Part shown: piece by piece, positions 42,996-51,537 of the stretch
Numbering within the stretch: position 1 is the first letter of the stretch
Layout of the letters: every line of letters starts with the position of its first letter
NCBI RefSeq assembly: GCF_046297595.1
Contig: NZ_JBKBHT010000001.1
Span: 186,001-250,000 of the forward strand
Reading direction: 5' to 3'
Origin: Ferrovibrio sp046297595
Lineage (GTDB): Bacteria; Pseudomonadota; Alphaproteobacteria; Ferrovibrionales; Ferrovibrionaceae
Length of the DNA: 64,000 bases
Translations under genes and position numbers: made by a program
The notes under the pieces: generated by a model
Database searches by the model: none
The model's input: only the letters and a program-made list of their open reading frames with translations
What the model was told of the DNA's origin: nothing

Positions 42996-44525
42996 TCAGC
43001 CCAGCAGCGGCCTGTGCAGGAGGGCGCGCAGGGCGCCATCCCGCACCATGGTCTTGGCCGCCGCCAGATCCGGCGCCAGCCAGCGATCCTCGGCCATCAT
43101 CGGCACGGCATCGCGCAGCAGTTTCTGCGCCTGCTGCAGATGCTTGCTGGTGCGCAGCGGTGCGCGCAGATCGACGCCCTGCGCGGCACAGAGCCATTCC
43201 ACCGCCATGATGCCGGCCGCGTTCTCGGCCATGGCCAGCAGACGATAACCGGCATGGGCCGCCATGGAGACATGGTCTTCCTGGTTGGCAGATGTCGGGA
43301 TGGTGTCGATGCTAGCCGGATGGGCGCGCTGCTTGTTCTCGGAGGCCAGCGCGGCGGCCGTCACCTGCGCGATCATGAAACCCGAATTGATGCCGGGATT
43401 GGGCGCCAGGAAGGCCGGCAGGCCGCTTAAGACCGGATCGACCAGCAGCGAGATGCGGCGTTCGGAGAGATTGCCGATCTCGGCCAGTGCGATGGCGATG
43501 ATGTCGGCGGCGAAGGCCACCGGCTCGGCATGGAAGTTGCCGCCGGAGAGGATTTCTCCTTCACCAAAGACCAATGGATTATCCGAAACGCCGTTGGCTT
43601 CGCGCTCCAGCGTGGCGGCAGCCTGGCGCAGCAGATCGAGCGCCGCGCCCATCACCTGCGGCTGGCAGCGCAGGCAGTAGGGATCCTGCACGCGCTCATC
43701 GCCGGTGCGGTGCGAAGCGCGGATATCGGACCCCTCCAGCAGCTCCAGCAGCAGGGCCGCCACCTCGATCTGGCCCGGCTGGCGCCGCGCGGCATGAATG
43801 CGTGGATCGAATGGCGTATCGCTGCCGGCGGCGGCATCGACGGACAGCGCGCCCGTGACCAGCGCCGCCGCCGTCACGTCCTCGGCGGCGAACAGACCCG
43901 CCAGCGCCAGCGCGGTGGAAACCTGCGTGCCGTTGAGCAACGCAAGGCCTTCCTTCGCGCCGAGTTTGAGCGGTTGCAGGCCCGCCTTCGCCAGACCTTC
44001 GGCGGCCGGGCATTCGCGGCCGGCGATACGCACGCTGCCCTCACCCAGCAAAGGCAGCACCAGATGCGCCAGCGGCGCGAGGTCGCCCGAAGCGCCGACC
44101 GAGCCCTGCGCCGGCACGCAGGGCAGCACATCGGCATTGAGCAGGGCCCGAAGCGCTTCGATGGTGTTCCAGTGCACGCCCGACAGGCCCTGGGCCAGGG
44201 AGTTGAGTTTCAGCAGCAGGATCAGACGCACGATGGCATCGGGCAGCAGCGGCCCGGTGCCGACCGCATGGCTGAGCACCAGGCGGCGCTGCAATTCGGC
44301 CACCTGATCGGGCGCGATGCGCACACGGGCCAGCTTGCCGAAGCCGGTGTTGACGCCATAGACGGCCGCTTCGCCGGCGGCGGCCCGCGCCACGGCTTCG
44401 GCGGAGGCCTCGACCGGCGCACGGGCGGAAGCATCGATCTCCAGGCCAAAGGCACCGCCGCGATAGAGCCCGGCCAGATCGGCAAGTGTGAGCGTTCCGG
44501 GCGTCAGTCGATAGGCCACGCGCAT
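42996..44525 (-). CDS. hutH: Histidine ammonia-lyase
   Basis: A 509-residue enzyme that converts L-histidine to urocanate and ammonia, the first step of histidine use. The MIO cofactor forms from Ala145-Ser-Gly in GSVGASGDLAPLAH. Other conserved parts are YGVNTGFGKL (near 56), the substrate residues in SDNPLVF and ENKQRAHPASIDTIPTSANQ. No other hut genes are in the window. ATG at 44525 is the family start. It diverges from an ABC importer operon. Confidence 0.95.
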   Translation of the reverse strand: MRVAYRLTPGTLTLADLAGLYRGGAFGLEIDASARAPVEASAEAVARAAAGEAAVYGVNTGFGKLARVRIAPDQVAELQRRLVLSHAVGTGPLLPDAIVRLILLLKLNSLAQGLSGVHWNTIEALRALLNADVLPCVPAQGSVGASGDLAPLAHLVLPLLGEGSVRIAGRECPAAEGLAKAGLQPLKLGAKEGLALLNGTQVSTALALAGLFAAEDVTAAALVTGALSVDAAAGSDTPFDPRIHAARRQPGQIEVAALLLELLEGSDIRASHRTGDERVQDPYCLRCQPQVMGAALDLLRQAAATLEREANGVSDNPLVFGEGEILSGGNFHAEPVAFAADIIAIALAEIGNLSERRISLLVDPVLSGLPAFLAPNPGINSGFMIAQVTAAALASENKQRAHPASIDTIPTSANQEDHVSMAAHAGYRLLAMAENAAGIMAVEWLCAAQGVDLRAPLRTSKHLQQAQKLLRDAVPMMAEDRWLAPDLAAAKTMVRDGALRALLHRPLLG

Positions 44526-44576
44526 CCCCAATTCTGCGGCTTGAATCGAGTATAGGCTAAGGCCGGGCCGGTCAGG

Positions 44577-44588
44577 TTGTCTATACAT
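44577..44588. promoter_or_regulatory. Possible HutC-type operator in the hutH/ABC intergenic region
   Basis: TTGTCTATACAT resembles the palindromic HutC target (TTGT-N-TA-N-ACAA) with one mismatch. On the minus strand a TATACT (44549-44554), about 24 bases before the hutH ATG, may be the -10 of hutH. The site lies upstream of that. A GntR/HutC repressor gene is not in the window. Confidence 0.3.
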
Positions 44589-44688
44589 GATTATTTGACT
44601 TGCCGTCTTTCGCGGCACGGTTTTTAATTAGGCATTCGCGCCGGGGCCAATGGCGGCCCCGCCCGCAGCCTTCCGGGGGATCAACCAC

Positions 44689-45642
44689 ATGAAAACGATG
44701 AAGATTCTGGGCACCGCCGCTGTCCTGGCCCTGTTCGCCGGCGCACCCGCCATGGCGCAGGACATGCCGAAGGTGGTGCTGGGCATGAGCGGCTGGACCG
44801 GCTTCGCGCCGCTGACGCTCGCCGCCGATGCCGGCCTGTTCAAGAAGCGCGGCGTGGATGTCGAGATCAAGTTCATCCCGCAGAAGGAACGTCACCTGAC
44901 GGTGGCCGCCGGCGCCACCCAGGCCGTGGCGACCACGGTCGACACCTTCGTGGCCTGGACCTCGGCCGGCGTGCCGCTGACCCAGGTGCTGCTGCTCGAC
45001 AAGTCGAAGGGCGGCGACGGCCTGGCCGTGCGCAACAACATCAATTCGGTGAAGGACCTGAAGGGCAAGACCATTGCTGTCGACGGCGCCGGCACCACGC
45101 CGTATTTCGTGCTGATGGTGATGCTGAAGCGCAACGGCATGGGCCCGAAGGATGTGCAGTATGCCACCCTGGCGCCGAACCCGGCCGCGCAGGCCTTCGT
45201 CGCCGGCCAGTACGATGCCGCCTCGACCTACGAGCCGTATCTGTCGTCGATCCGCAATGCGCCGGACAAGGGCAAGATCCTGCACACCACGATCGAATAT
45301 CCGGTGGTGGTCGACATGCTGGCCTTCCAGCCCGACTACATCAAGAAGAACCCCAAGACCGTGCAGGCGGTGGTGAACGGCTTCTTCGACGCGCTGGAGA
45401 TGATCAAGAAGGAACCCGACAAGTCCTACGAGATCATGGGCGCCAAGGTGAAGCAGACCGGCCCGGATTTCGCCAAGTCGGCCGCGTTCATCGCCTGGCA
45501 GGACAAGGCCGCCAACCAGGCCTATTTCAAGGGCGACCTGCAGGCCTTCATGAAGGAAGCCGCCGACATCCAGCTTGAATCCGGCGTGATCAAGAAGATC
45601 CCCGACCTGAAGCCGATGGTCGACGACAGCTTTATCAAGTAA
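44689..45642 (+). CDS. ABC transporter substrate-binding protein (NrtA/SsuA/TauA-type)
   Basis: A 317-residue periplasmic binding protein with signal peptide (ILGTAAVLALFAGAPAMAQ). The fold is NMT1/THI5-like: SGWTGFAPLTLAADAGLFKK, VTTVDTFVAWTSAGVP-type loop, LKGKTIAVDGAGTTPYFVL, and AFVAGQYDAASTYEP. Members bind sulfonates, nitrate, taurine or pyrimidine precursors. First gene of a three-gene importer with permease and ATPase. The divergent hutH makes an imidazole or amino-acid derivative possible but unproven. Confidence 0.9.
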   Translation: MKTMKILGTAAVLALFAGAPAMAQDMPKVVLGMSGWTGFAPLTLAADAGLFKKRGVDVEIKFIPQKERHLTVAAGATQAVATTVDTFVAWTSAGVPLTQVLLLDKSKGGDGLAVRNNINSVKDLKGKTIAVDGAGTTPYFVLMVMLKRNGMGPKDVQYATLAPNPAAQAFVAGQYDAASTYEPYLSSIRNAPDKGKILHTTIEYPVVVDMLAFQPDYIKKNPKTVQAVVNGFFDALEMIKKEPDKSYEIMGAKVKQTGPDFAKSAAFIAWQDKAANQAYFKGDLQAFMKEAADIQLESGVIKKIPDLKPMVDDSFIK

Positions 45643-45652
45643 GGGTTTTCCG

Positions 45653-46432
45653 TTGTTCGAACCGCTTAAACCCGTTTCCCCAGGGCGCCGCACCGCCCTG
45701 GGGATTCTCTTTTTCGTGGTCTTCCTCGGCCTCTGGGCTGCGGTGACCTATGGCGGCATCGTGCCGCCGCTGTTCCTGGCCGATCCGCTGAAGGCGGCGC
45801 TGGCCGGCGTATCGCTGTTCACCGAATACGGTTTTGCCGGCGATGTGGGCGTCACCATCTGGCGCGTGGTGGGCGGCTTCGTGATCGCCGCCGTGTTCGC
45901 CGTGCCGCTCGGCATCCTGATGGGCGCCTTCAAGAGCGTGGAGGCCTTCTTCGAACCCTTCATTTCCTTCGCGCGCTACCTGCCGGCCTCGGCCTTCATT
46001 CCCCTGCTGATCCTGTGGGCCGGCGTGGGCGAGGCACAGAAGCTGGCCGTGATCGTGATCGGCTCGTTCTTCCAGATCGTGCTGATGGTGGCCGTGATCG
46101 TGGGCGGCAGCCGCATGGACCTGGTGGAAGCCTCGAAGACTCTGGGTGCCAAGCGCGCCGGCATCGTGCTGCGCGTGCTGCTGCCCGGCGCCGCGCCGCA
46201 GATCGCCGAGACATTGCGGCTGGTGCTGGGCTGGGCCTGGACCTATGTGATCGTGGCCGAACTGATCGGCGCGCAGAGCGGCATCGGCCACATGATCATG
46301 GACAGCCAGCGCCTGCTCGATACCGGGCAGATGATCTTCGGCATCGTGGTGATTGGCCTGATCGGCCTGATCTCCGACTTCCTGTTCAAGCAGGCCAACG
46401 CCCGCCTCTATCCCTGGTATTTTCTCAAGTGA
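45653..46432 (+). CDS. ABC transporter permease (NrtB/SsuC-type)
   Basis: A 259-residue membrane protein with six helices. The permease loop EASKTLGAKRAGIVLRVLLP is the EAA motif that docks the ATPase; KRVDRF-like residues are replaced as usual for this group. The start is TTG at 45653, 11 bases after the binding-protein stop, with GTAAGGG upstream. Its last base pairs overlap the ATPase start (GTGA). Confidence 0.93.
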   Translation: MFEPLKPVSPGRRTALGILFFVVFLGLWAAVTYGGIVPPLFLADPLKAALAGVSLFTEYGFAGDVGVTIWRVVGGFVIAAVFAVPLGILMGAFKSVEAFFEPFISFARYLPASAFIPLLILWAGVGEAQKLAVIVIGSFFQIVLMVAVIVGGSRMDLVEASKTLGAKRAGIVLRVLLPGAAPQIAETLRLVLGWAWTYVIVAELIGAQSGIGHMIMDSQRLLDTGQMIFGIVVIGLIGLISDFLFKQANARLYPWYFLK

Positions 46433-47217
46433 GCAAGCTCAAGATCGACAACGTCAGCCGCGTGTTTCCCGGCGTTCGCGGCGGCGAACCGACCCGGGCG
46501 CTGGAACCCACCAGCATCGCGGTGGAAGACAACGACTTCATCACCATCCTCGGCCCCTCGGGTTGCGGCAAGAGTACGTTGCTGCGCATCGTGGCCGGGC
46601 TGGACCAGCCCACCACGGGCAGCGTGCTGCTGGACGGCCAGCCAGTGCGCGAGCCGGGGCCGGATCGCGGCATGGTGTTCCAGTCCTACACTTTGTTTCC
46701 CTGGCTGACCGTGCGGGAAAATATCTGCTTCGGCCTGCGCGAAAAAGGCGTGGCCGAGGCGCAGCAGCGCGAGATCGTCGCCCGCTACATCGACCAGGTG
46801 GGCCTGAAGGGGTTCGAGAATCATTACCCCAAGCAGCTCTCCGGCGGCATGCAGCAGCGCACGGCGCTGGCCCGCGCGCTGGCCAACGACCCGAAGATTC
46901 TGCTGCTGGACGAACCCTTCGGCGCGCTGGACAACCAGACCCGCGCCCTGATGCAGGAGCTGCTGCTCGGCATCTGGGAGAAGGCGCAGAAGACCGTGCT
47001 GTTCGTCACCCACGATATCGACGAAGCCATCTTCATGGCCAACCGCGTGCTGGTGATGACCGCCCGCCCCGGCCGGGTGAAATGCGACATTGCCATAGAC
47101 CTGCCGCATCCGCGCCATTACACGGTGAAGACCACGCCGGAATTCGCGGCCTACAAGGCACGGCTGACCGAGGAAATCCGCGTGGAGTCGATCCGTGCCG
47201 CCGAAGCTGAACATTAG
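46429..47217 (+). CDS. ABC transporter ATP-binding protein (NrtD/SsuB-type)
   Basis: A 262-residue ATPase. Walker A GPSGCGKST (near residue 43), Q loop VFQSYTLFPW, signature LSGGMQQRTALARAL, Walker B ILLLDEPFGALD and the H loop FVTHDIDEAI are all intact. A GTG start overlaps the permease stop by four bases. Completes the importer started at 44689. The GNAT gene begins inside its last 23 bases. Confidence 0.95.
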   Translation: MSKLKIDNVSRVFPGVRGGEPTRALEPTSIAVEDNDFITILGPSGCGKSTLLRIVAGLDQPTTGSVLLDGQPVREPGPDRGMVFQSYTLFPWLTVRENICFGLREKGVAEAQQREIVARYIDQVGLKGFENHYPKQLSGGMQQRTALARALANDPKILLLDEPFGALDNQTRALMQELLLGIWEKAQKTVLFVTHDIDEAIFMANRVLVMTARPGRVKCDIAIDLPHPRHYTVKTTPEFAAYKARLTEEIRVESIRAAEAEH

Positions 47218-47623
47218 GCCGTTCCAAGCCGCCGACCGCGCGGCCGTGATCGCGCTGTGGCAGGCCTGCGACCTGACACGGCCGTGGAACGACCCGGACA
47301 GCGACATCGCCTTCTGCATGTCGAAACCGGATTCCACCATCCTCGTGGGCGAACAGGATGGCAAGATCGTCGCCAGCGTGATGACCGGCCATGACGGCCA
47401 TCGCGGCTGGCTCTATTACCTCGCCGTCGAGCCATCGATCCAGAAATCCGGTTTTGGCCGCGCCATGGTGGCGGCGGCGGAAGCCTGGCTGCAGGCACGC
47501 GGCGTGCCCAAGGTAATGCTGATGGTGCGGCCAGAGAATGAGCGCGTGCGCGCCTTCTACGACGCGCTGGGCTACACCGAAGAGCCCCGCGTGATCTTCA
47601 GCCGCCGGCTGGACGGCAAGTAG
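47195..47623 (+). CDS. GNAT family acetyltransferase (YpeA-like)
   Basis: A 142-residue acetyltransferase. The acetyl-CoA loop QKSGFGRAMVAAAEAWLQAR follows YLAVEPSI; the C-terminal RAFYDALGYTEEPRVIFSRR is typical. It resembles YpeA, whose N-terminus RPFQAADRAAVIALWQAC is shared. The acceptor is unknown. A GTG start inside the ATPase gene suggests coupled translation, though the two functions are probably unrelated. Confidence 0.85.
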   Translation: MPPKLNIRPFQAADRAAVIALWQACDLTRPWNDPDSDIAFCMSKPDSTILVGEQDGKIVASVMTGHDGHRGWLYYLAVEPSIQKSGFGRAMVAAAEAWLQARGVPKVMLMVRPENERVRAFYDALGYTEEPRVIFSRRLDGK

Positions 47624-47626
47624 ACT

Positions 47627-47980
47627 CTATTTCTTCAGCGCCGCCGCATACTGGTCCGGCTTGAATCCGACCAGCAGTTTGCCGCCGCTGAGTTCCAGCA
47701 CCGGACGCTTGATCATCGAAGGTTGGGCCTGCATCAGCGCAATCGCCTTCTTCTCGGTAAGCCCTTCCCGCTCGGCCTCGGGCAGCTTGCGGAACGTCGT
47801 GCCGGCGCGGTTGAGCAGAATTTCCCAGCCGACCCCTTTGCACCAGGATTCGAGTTTGGCCTTTTCGATGCCGCTGGCCTTGTAGTCGTGGAAAGCATGG
47901 GCCACGCCGTGACTTTGAAGCCAGGTGAAGGCCTTTTTCATCGTGTCGCAGTTCTTGATGCCGTAGATCGTGACGGGCAT
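47627..47980 (-). CDS. ArsC/Spx family protein (YffB-like)
   Basis: A 117-residue thioredoxin-fold protein. IYGIKNCDTMKKAFTWLQSH has a single catalytic-type Cys rather than CXXC, and HAFHDYKASGIEKAKLESWC plus RNRAG-like (LLNRAGTTFRKL) and IKRPVLE match YffB. YffB is a glutathione-dependent reductase-like protein without arsenate activity shown. It converges with the GNAT gene (stops 3 bases apart). Confidence 0.87.
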   Translation of the reverse strand: MPVTIYGIKNCDTMKKAFTWLQSHGVAHAFHDYKASGIEKAKLESWCKGVGWEILLNRAGTTFRKLPEAEREGLTEKKAIALMQAQPSMIKRPVLELSGGKLLVGFKPDQYAAALKK

Positions 47981-48058
47981 GGAATACTCCCGGAGCGGAT
48001 GCAGGGACTCTTGTGCCGGATTCCGGCCGGCTGGCGCAAGGGCCGGCTCTGCCATAGT

Positions 48059-48892
48059 ATGACCGCAGACCCCAGCGATCATGAGGCTGCCGTGTCCGCA
48101 CCGCCCCAGCCAGAACCCGCCGAAAGCCGTTTGCGCCAATACCTGCGCAGCCTGTATTTCGGCGACGACCAGGGTGCGCGCCGCTTCCGCTACGGGCTGG
48201 TCGTCTTCGACATATTGACCATCGCGTTTTTCATCCTGGCCGCCACCGTGCAGGACCAGTGGTGGGTGATCCCGATGGATTTTGCGCTGGGTGGCCTGCT
48301 GACGCTGGAACTGCTGGCACGGCTTTATGCCGAGACCGACCGCCGCGGGCATATCCTCAGCTTCTCGATGGCGGCCGACATCGCCGTGATCGCCTCGCTG
48401 TTCCTGCCGGTGGTGCTGGAGAACCTGGCCTTCCTGCGCATCTTCCGTGCGCTGCGGCTGCTGCGCTCGTACCACCTGCTGAGGGACCTGCGGTCCAGCT
48501 CGTTGTGGTTCCGCCTGCATGAGGACGTGATCCAGCGCAGCCTGAACCTGATCGTGTTCATCTTCATCGTCACGTCCTTCGTCTATGTCACGCAGCACAA
48601 CGTCAACACCGGGATCAGCACCTATGTCGACGCGCTGTATTTCACCATCACCACGCTGACCACCACCGGCTTCGGCGACATCACGCTGCTGGGGCCCGGC
48701 GGACGACTGCTGTCTGTGGTGATCATGGTGGTGGGCGTCAGCCTGTTCCTGCGGCTGCTGCAGGCGATCTTCCGGCCGCACAAGGTGCGGTTCGAATGCC
48801 CGGACTGCGCCCTGCGCATCCACGATGTGGATGCCGTGCATTGCAAACATTGCGGCCGGGTGCTGCCGATCCCGACAGACGGGGCGGTATAG
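48059..48892 (+). CDS. Voltage-gated potassium channel with C-terminal zinc ribbon
   Basis: A 277-residue ion channel. Six membrane helices are visible; S4 is LRIFRALRLLRSYHLLRDLR with regularly spaced arginines, and the pore loop TITTLTTTGFGDITLLG has the TTGFGD selectivity filter (near residue 200). After S6 comes a cytoplasmic tail with two CXXC pairs (CPDC at about 246, CKHC at about 262), a putative zinc ribbon not usual for Kv channels. It diverges from the YffB-like gene. Confidence 0.9.
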   Translation: MTADPSDHEAAVSAPPQPEPAESRLRQYLRSLYFGDDQGARRFRYGLVVFDILTIAFFILAATVQDQWWVIPMDFALGGLLTLELLARLYAETDRRGHILSFSMAADIAVIASLFLPVVLENLAFLRIFRALRLLRSYHLLRDLRSSSLWFRLHEDVIQRSLNLIVFIFIVTSFVYVTQHNVNTGISTYVDALYFTITTLTTTGFGDITLLGPGGRLLSVVIMVVGVSLFLRLLQAIFRPHKVRFECPDCALRIHDVDAVHCKHCGRVLPIPTDGAV

Positions 48893-48912
48893 CCGGCAGG
48901 CGCATATCGCCA

Positions 48913-48952
48913 ATACTTAGGTATTGACCTAAGTATATTCCGGGACTATGGT
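48913..48952 (+). promoter_or_regulatory. ArsR operon promoter with perfect 10-base palindrome
   Basis: ATACTTAGGT (48913-48922), spacer ATTG, ACCTAAGTAT (48927-48936) is a perfect inverted repeat. It overlaps the -35 of TTGACC (48924-48929) - 17 bases - TATGGT (48947-48952). The ArsR start codon at 48991 is about 38 bases after the -10. This is a probable autoregulatory ArsR site. Confidence 0.7.
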
Positions 48953-48990
48953 CCGGGCCGAAACGCATTGCCCTCGCCCCGGAGACGCCC

Positions 48991-49356
48991 TTGCAAACAT
49001 CCGCCGCCGGCCAATCCCTCGCTACAAATGCGGCCATCGTCGATGGCGTGTTCCGCGCGCTCTCGGATCCGACGCGGCGCCATGTGCTGGAGCGGCTGAG
49101 CCGTTCCCCGGCCTCGGTGAGCGAACTGGCCGCGCCTTTCGACATGGCCCTGCCCTCCTTCGTTGCACATATGAAGGTGCTGGAGCAGAGCGGGCTGGTG
49201 CAGTCGAAGAAAAGCGGCCGGGTGCGGACCTACCAGCTGGTGCCCAAGCGCCTGAAGCTGGCCGAAGACTGGCTGGGCAAGCAGCGCGCCCTGTGGGAGC
49301 GCCGCCTCGATCAGATGGATGCGTATCTTTTGAGCCTGAAGGAGACAGAAACGTGA
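48991..49356 (+). CDS. ArsR family transcriptional regulator, operon A
   Basis: A 121-residue winged-helix repressor (FRALSDPTRRHVLERLSRSP, VSELAAPFDMALPSFVAHMK, RVRTYQLVP). It lacks the metal-binding CXC motif of classical ArsR, placing it in the 'metalloregulator-like' group that is usually paired with SRPBCC proteins. The TTG start is 8 bases after GGAG. Its TGA overlaps the next gene's GTG. A perfect palindrome sits over its promoter. Confidence 0.92.
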   Translation: MQTSAAGQSLATNAAIVDGVFRALSDPTRRHVLERLSRSPASVSELAAPFDMALPSFVAHMKVLEQSGLVQSKKSGRVRTYQLVPKRLKLAEDWLGKQRALWERRLDQMDAYLLSLKETET

Positions 49357-49835
49357 GCACCGCCCCTGTTTGGACCATCGACCCCAAGCTCGACCTCGTG
49401 CTGGAACGCGAGATCGACGTGCCGCCCGCCCTGGTGTGGAAGGTATGGACCCAGCCCGAGCATCTGAAGCACTGGTTCGTGCCGAAGCCCTGGAGCGTGA
49501 CCGATTGCGAGATCGACCTGCGGCCCGGCGGCATCTTCCGCACCACCATGCGTTCGCCCGAGGGCCAGGAATTCCCCAATCTCGGCTGCTATCTGGAAAT
49601 CGTGCCGCAGCAGCGGCTGGTCTTCACCGATGCGCTGCTGCCGGGTTTCCGCCCCGCCGAGAAGCCCTTCTTCACCGCCATCCTCAGCCTGACGCCGCAG
49701 GGCAGCGGCACGCGCTACACGGCCATTGCCATTCATCGCGATGAAGCCGGCCGCAAGCAGCATGAGGAGATGGGCTTCGAGCACGGCTGGGGCACAGTGG
49801 TGACCCAGATGGTTGAATACATCAAGGCGATGTAA
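49353..49835 (+). CDS. SRPBCC/AHSA1 family protein, operon A
   Basis: A 160-residue START-like protein: LVLEREIDVPPALVWKVWTQ, PEHLKHWFVPKPWSVTDCEI, then a C-terminal helix (EMGFEHGWGTVVTQMVEYIK) as in the Aha1-C-terminal-like group. These proteins bind hydrophobic ligands. Translation is coupled to the ArsR regulator by GTGA. The same two-gene arrangement appears again at 53053-53855. Ligand unknown. Confidence 0.88.
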   Translation: MSTAPVWTIDPKLDLVLEREIDVPPALVWKVWTQPEHLKHWFVPKPWSVTDCEIDLRPGGIFRTTMRSPEGQEFPNLGCYLEIVPQQRLVFTDALLPGFRPAEKPFFTAILSLTPQGSGTRYTAIAIHRDEAGRKQHEEMGFEHGWGTVVTQMVEYIKAM

Positions 49836-49839
49836 GGCC

Positions 49840-50238
49840 TCAGTCCAGCGCGGCGATGGCTTCCACTTCCAGCAGCAGGTCGGGATTCACCAGGGCGGTG
49901 ACTCCGACCAGCGTGCTGGCCGGATAGGGGCCATCGCCGAAGCATTTCGCCCGCGCCGCGCGGATCGGCGGCAACATTTCGGGCGTCAGGTTCACCACAT
50001 AGGTGACCAGCTTGAACACGCGGCCGACATCCGCGCCGCCGGCAGCCAAAGCGGTTTTCAGGTTGGCGAAAACCTGTTCGGCCTGGGCGCCGATATCGCC
50101 CTTCCCCACCAGATTGCCACTGGCATCCAGCGCCACCTGGCCGGAGATGTGCAACTGCCGCCCCGCCGGAACGATGGCGATATGCGAATAGCCAGTGGGC
50201 TTGGAAAGGCCCGGCGGATTCCTGCGTTCGATGGTCAT
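49840..50238 (-). CDS. RidA family protein, first of two
   Basis: A 132-residue trimeric enzyme of the Rid/YjgF superfamily. GYSHIAIVPAGRQLHISGQV, QAEQVFANLKTALAAGGADV and RAKCFGDGPYPASTLVGVTA are characteristic. RidA proper needs an arginine near residue 105; in this protein the corresponding region lacks an obvious R-x-x-V-x-V, so it may be a Rid1-7 relative without imine deaminase activity. It lies 10 bases downstream of purT, same strand. Confidence 0.85.
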   Translation of the reverse strand: MTIERRNPPGLSKPTGYSHIAIVPAGRQLHISGQVALDASGNLVGKGDIGAQAEQVFANLKTALAAGGADVGRVFKLVTYVVNLTPEMLPPIRAARAKCFGDGPYPASTLVGVTALVNPDLLLEVEAIAALD

Positions 50239-50248
50239 TGGTCCTGCC

Positions 50249-51430
50249 TCACGCCTTGTAGCTGATCTTCACCTTGGCCGCGGCCGCCTTTGCCGCGGCG
50301 CGGGCGGTATCGACGTCGCCCTGCTTCGCCAGCGCCAGCGCCACGCCCATGCGGCGATAGGGCCGCGTGGTGGGTTTGTTGAAGATGCGCAGATCGAGAT
50401 CGATGCCCTTTGCTGATGGCGTGAGCGCCTCGGCCAGGCCTTCTACGGTGAAATCCGTGGCGTCGCGGTCGGCCAGGATCACGGCCGAGGCGCTCGGGCC
50501 GTTCTGCGTGATGCTGGGGATCGGCAGGCCGAGGATGGCGCGGGCATGCAGGTCGAATTCGGTGAGGTTCTGCGAGATCAGCGTCACCATGCCGGTATCA
50601 TGCGGGCGCGGCGACAGCTCGGAGAAGATCACTTGATCGTTCTTGACGAAGAATTCCACGCCGAACAGGCCGTAGCCGCCCAGATTGTCGACCACGGCCT
50701 TGGCCTGGCGCTGCGCCTCGGCCACCGCACTCTCGGTCATCGGTGTCGGCTGCCAGCTTTCCTGGTAGTCGCCGCGTTCCTGCCGGTGGCCGATGGGTGG
50801 GCAGAAGATCACGCCCTGGCGCGTGCGGATGGTGAGCAGGGTGATTTCGTAGTCGAAAGCGATGAAGGCCTCGACGATCACGCGCTTGCGGTCGCCGCGC
50901 ATGCCGGCCACGGCATAGTCCCAGGCCTTGTCGATGTCGCCCGGCGCCTTCACCGTGCTCTGGCCCTTGCCGGACGAGGACATCACAGGCTTCACCACGC
51001 AGGGAATGCCCACTTTCGCCACCGCGTCGCGCATCTCCTCCAGGCTTTCGGCATAGAGGAATTTCGAGGTCGGCAGGCCCAGTTCGTTGGCCGCCACGTC
51101 GCGGATGCGGTCGCGGTTCATGGTCATCAGCGTGGCGCGCGCGGACGGCACCACGTTGAAACCGCGATCCTCGAAATCCTTCAGCACCTCGGTGCGGATG
51201 GCTTCCACCTCGGGCACGATGAAATCGGGCTTGTGCTTCTCGATGGCGGCGCCCAGGGCCGCGCCATCCAGCATGGAAAACACCTCATGCTCATCGGCCA
51301 CCTGCATGGCCGGCGCGCCGGCGTAAGCATCGCAGGCCACCACATGGGCGCCGAGCCGCTTGGCGGAAATGACGAATTCGCGACCCAGCTCGCCCGAGCC
51401 GAGCAGGAGGATTTTTCTGAAAGCGGTCAT
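50249..51430 (-). CDS. purT: Formate-dependent phosphoribosylglycinamide formyltransferase
   Basis: A 393-residue ATP-grasp enzyme that adds formate to GAR in purine synthesis without folate. GSGELGREFVISAKRLGAHV is the N-terminal motif; EVEAIRTEVL, PVMSSSGKGQST, and the C-terminal HDTGMVTLISQNLTEFDLHA are conserved. The ATG at 51430 replaces a longer open frame that begins 69 bases upstream. It probably shares a transcript with the RidA gene downstream. Confidence 0.95.
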   Translation of the reverse strand: MTAFRKILLLGSGELGREFVISAKRLGAHVVACDAYAGAPAMQVADEHEVFSMLDGAALGAAIEKHKPDFIVPEVEAIRTEVLKDFEDRGFNVVPSARATLMTMNRDRIRDVAANELGLPTSKFLYAESLEEMRDAVAKVGIPCVVKPVMSSSGKGQSTVKAPGDIDKAWDYAVAGMRGDRKRVIVEAFIAFDYEITLLTIRTRQGVIFCPPIGHRQERGDYQESWQPTPMTESAVAEAQRQAKAVVDNLGGYGLFGVEFFVKNDQVIFSELSPRPHDTGMVTLISQNLTEFDLHARAILGLPIPSITQNGPSASAVILADRDATDFTVEGLAEALTPSAKGIDLDLRIFNKPTTRPYRRMGVALALAKQGDVDTARAAAKAAAAKVKISYKA

Positions 51431-51501
51431 TGGCCCAATCGTCTCGCCCGTCGTTGCATCCAGGCAAGGCTTATAGCAGCGCCGCCCCCGCCAAGGCAAA
51501 G

Positions 51502-51530
51502 CCCCGCCGCCCCGATGGGAGCCGGCGGGG
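51502..51530 (-). terminator. Weak GC hairpin after the GFA gene
   Basis: CCCCGCCG (51502-51509) pairs with CGGCGGGG (51523-51530) around a 13-base loop. It lies directly after the GFA stop, but the T tract is poor (CTTTGCC), so it is only a possible terminator. Confidence 0.35.
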
Positions 51531-51537
51531 AAAGGCT

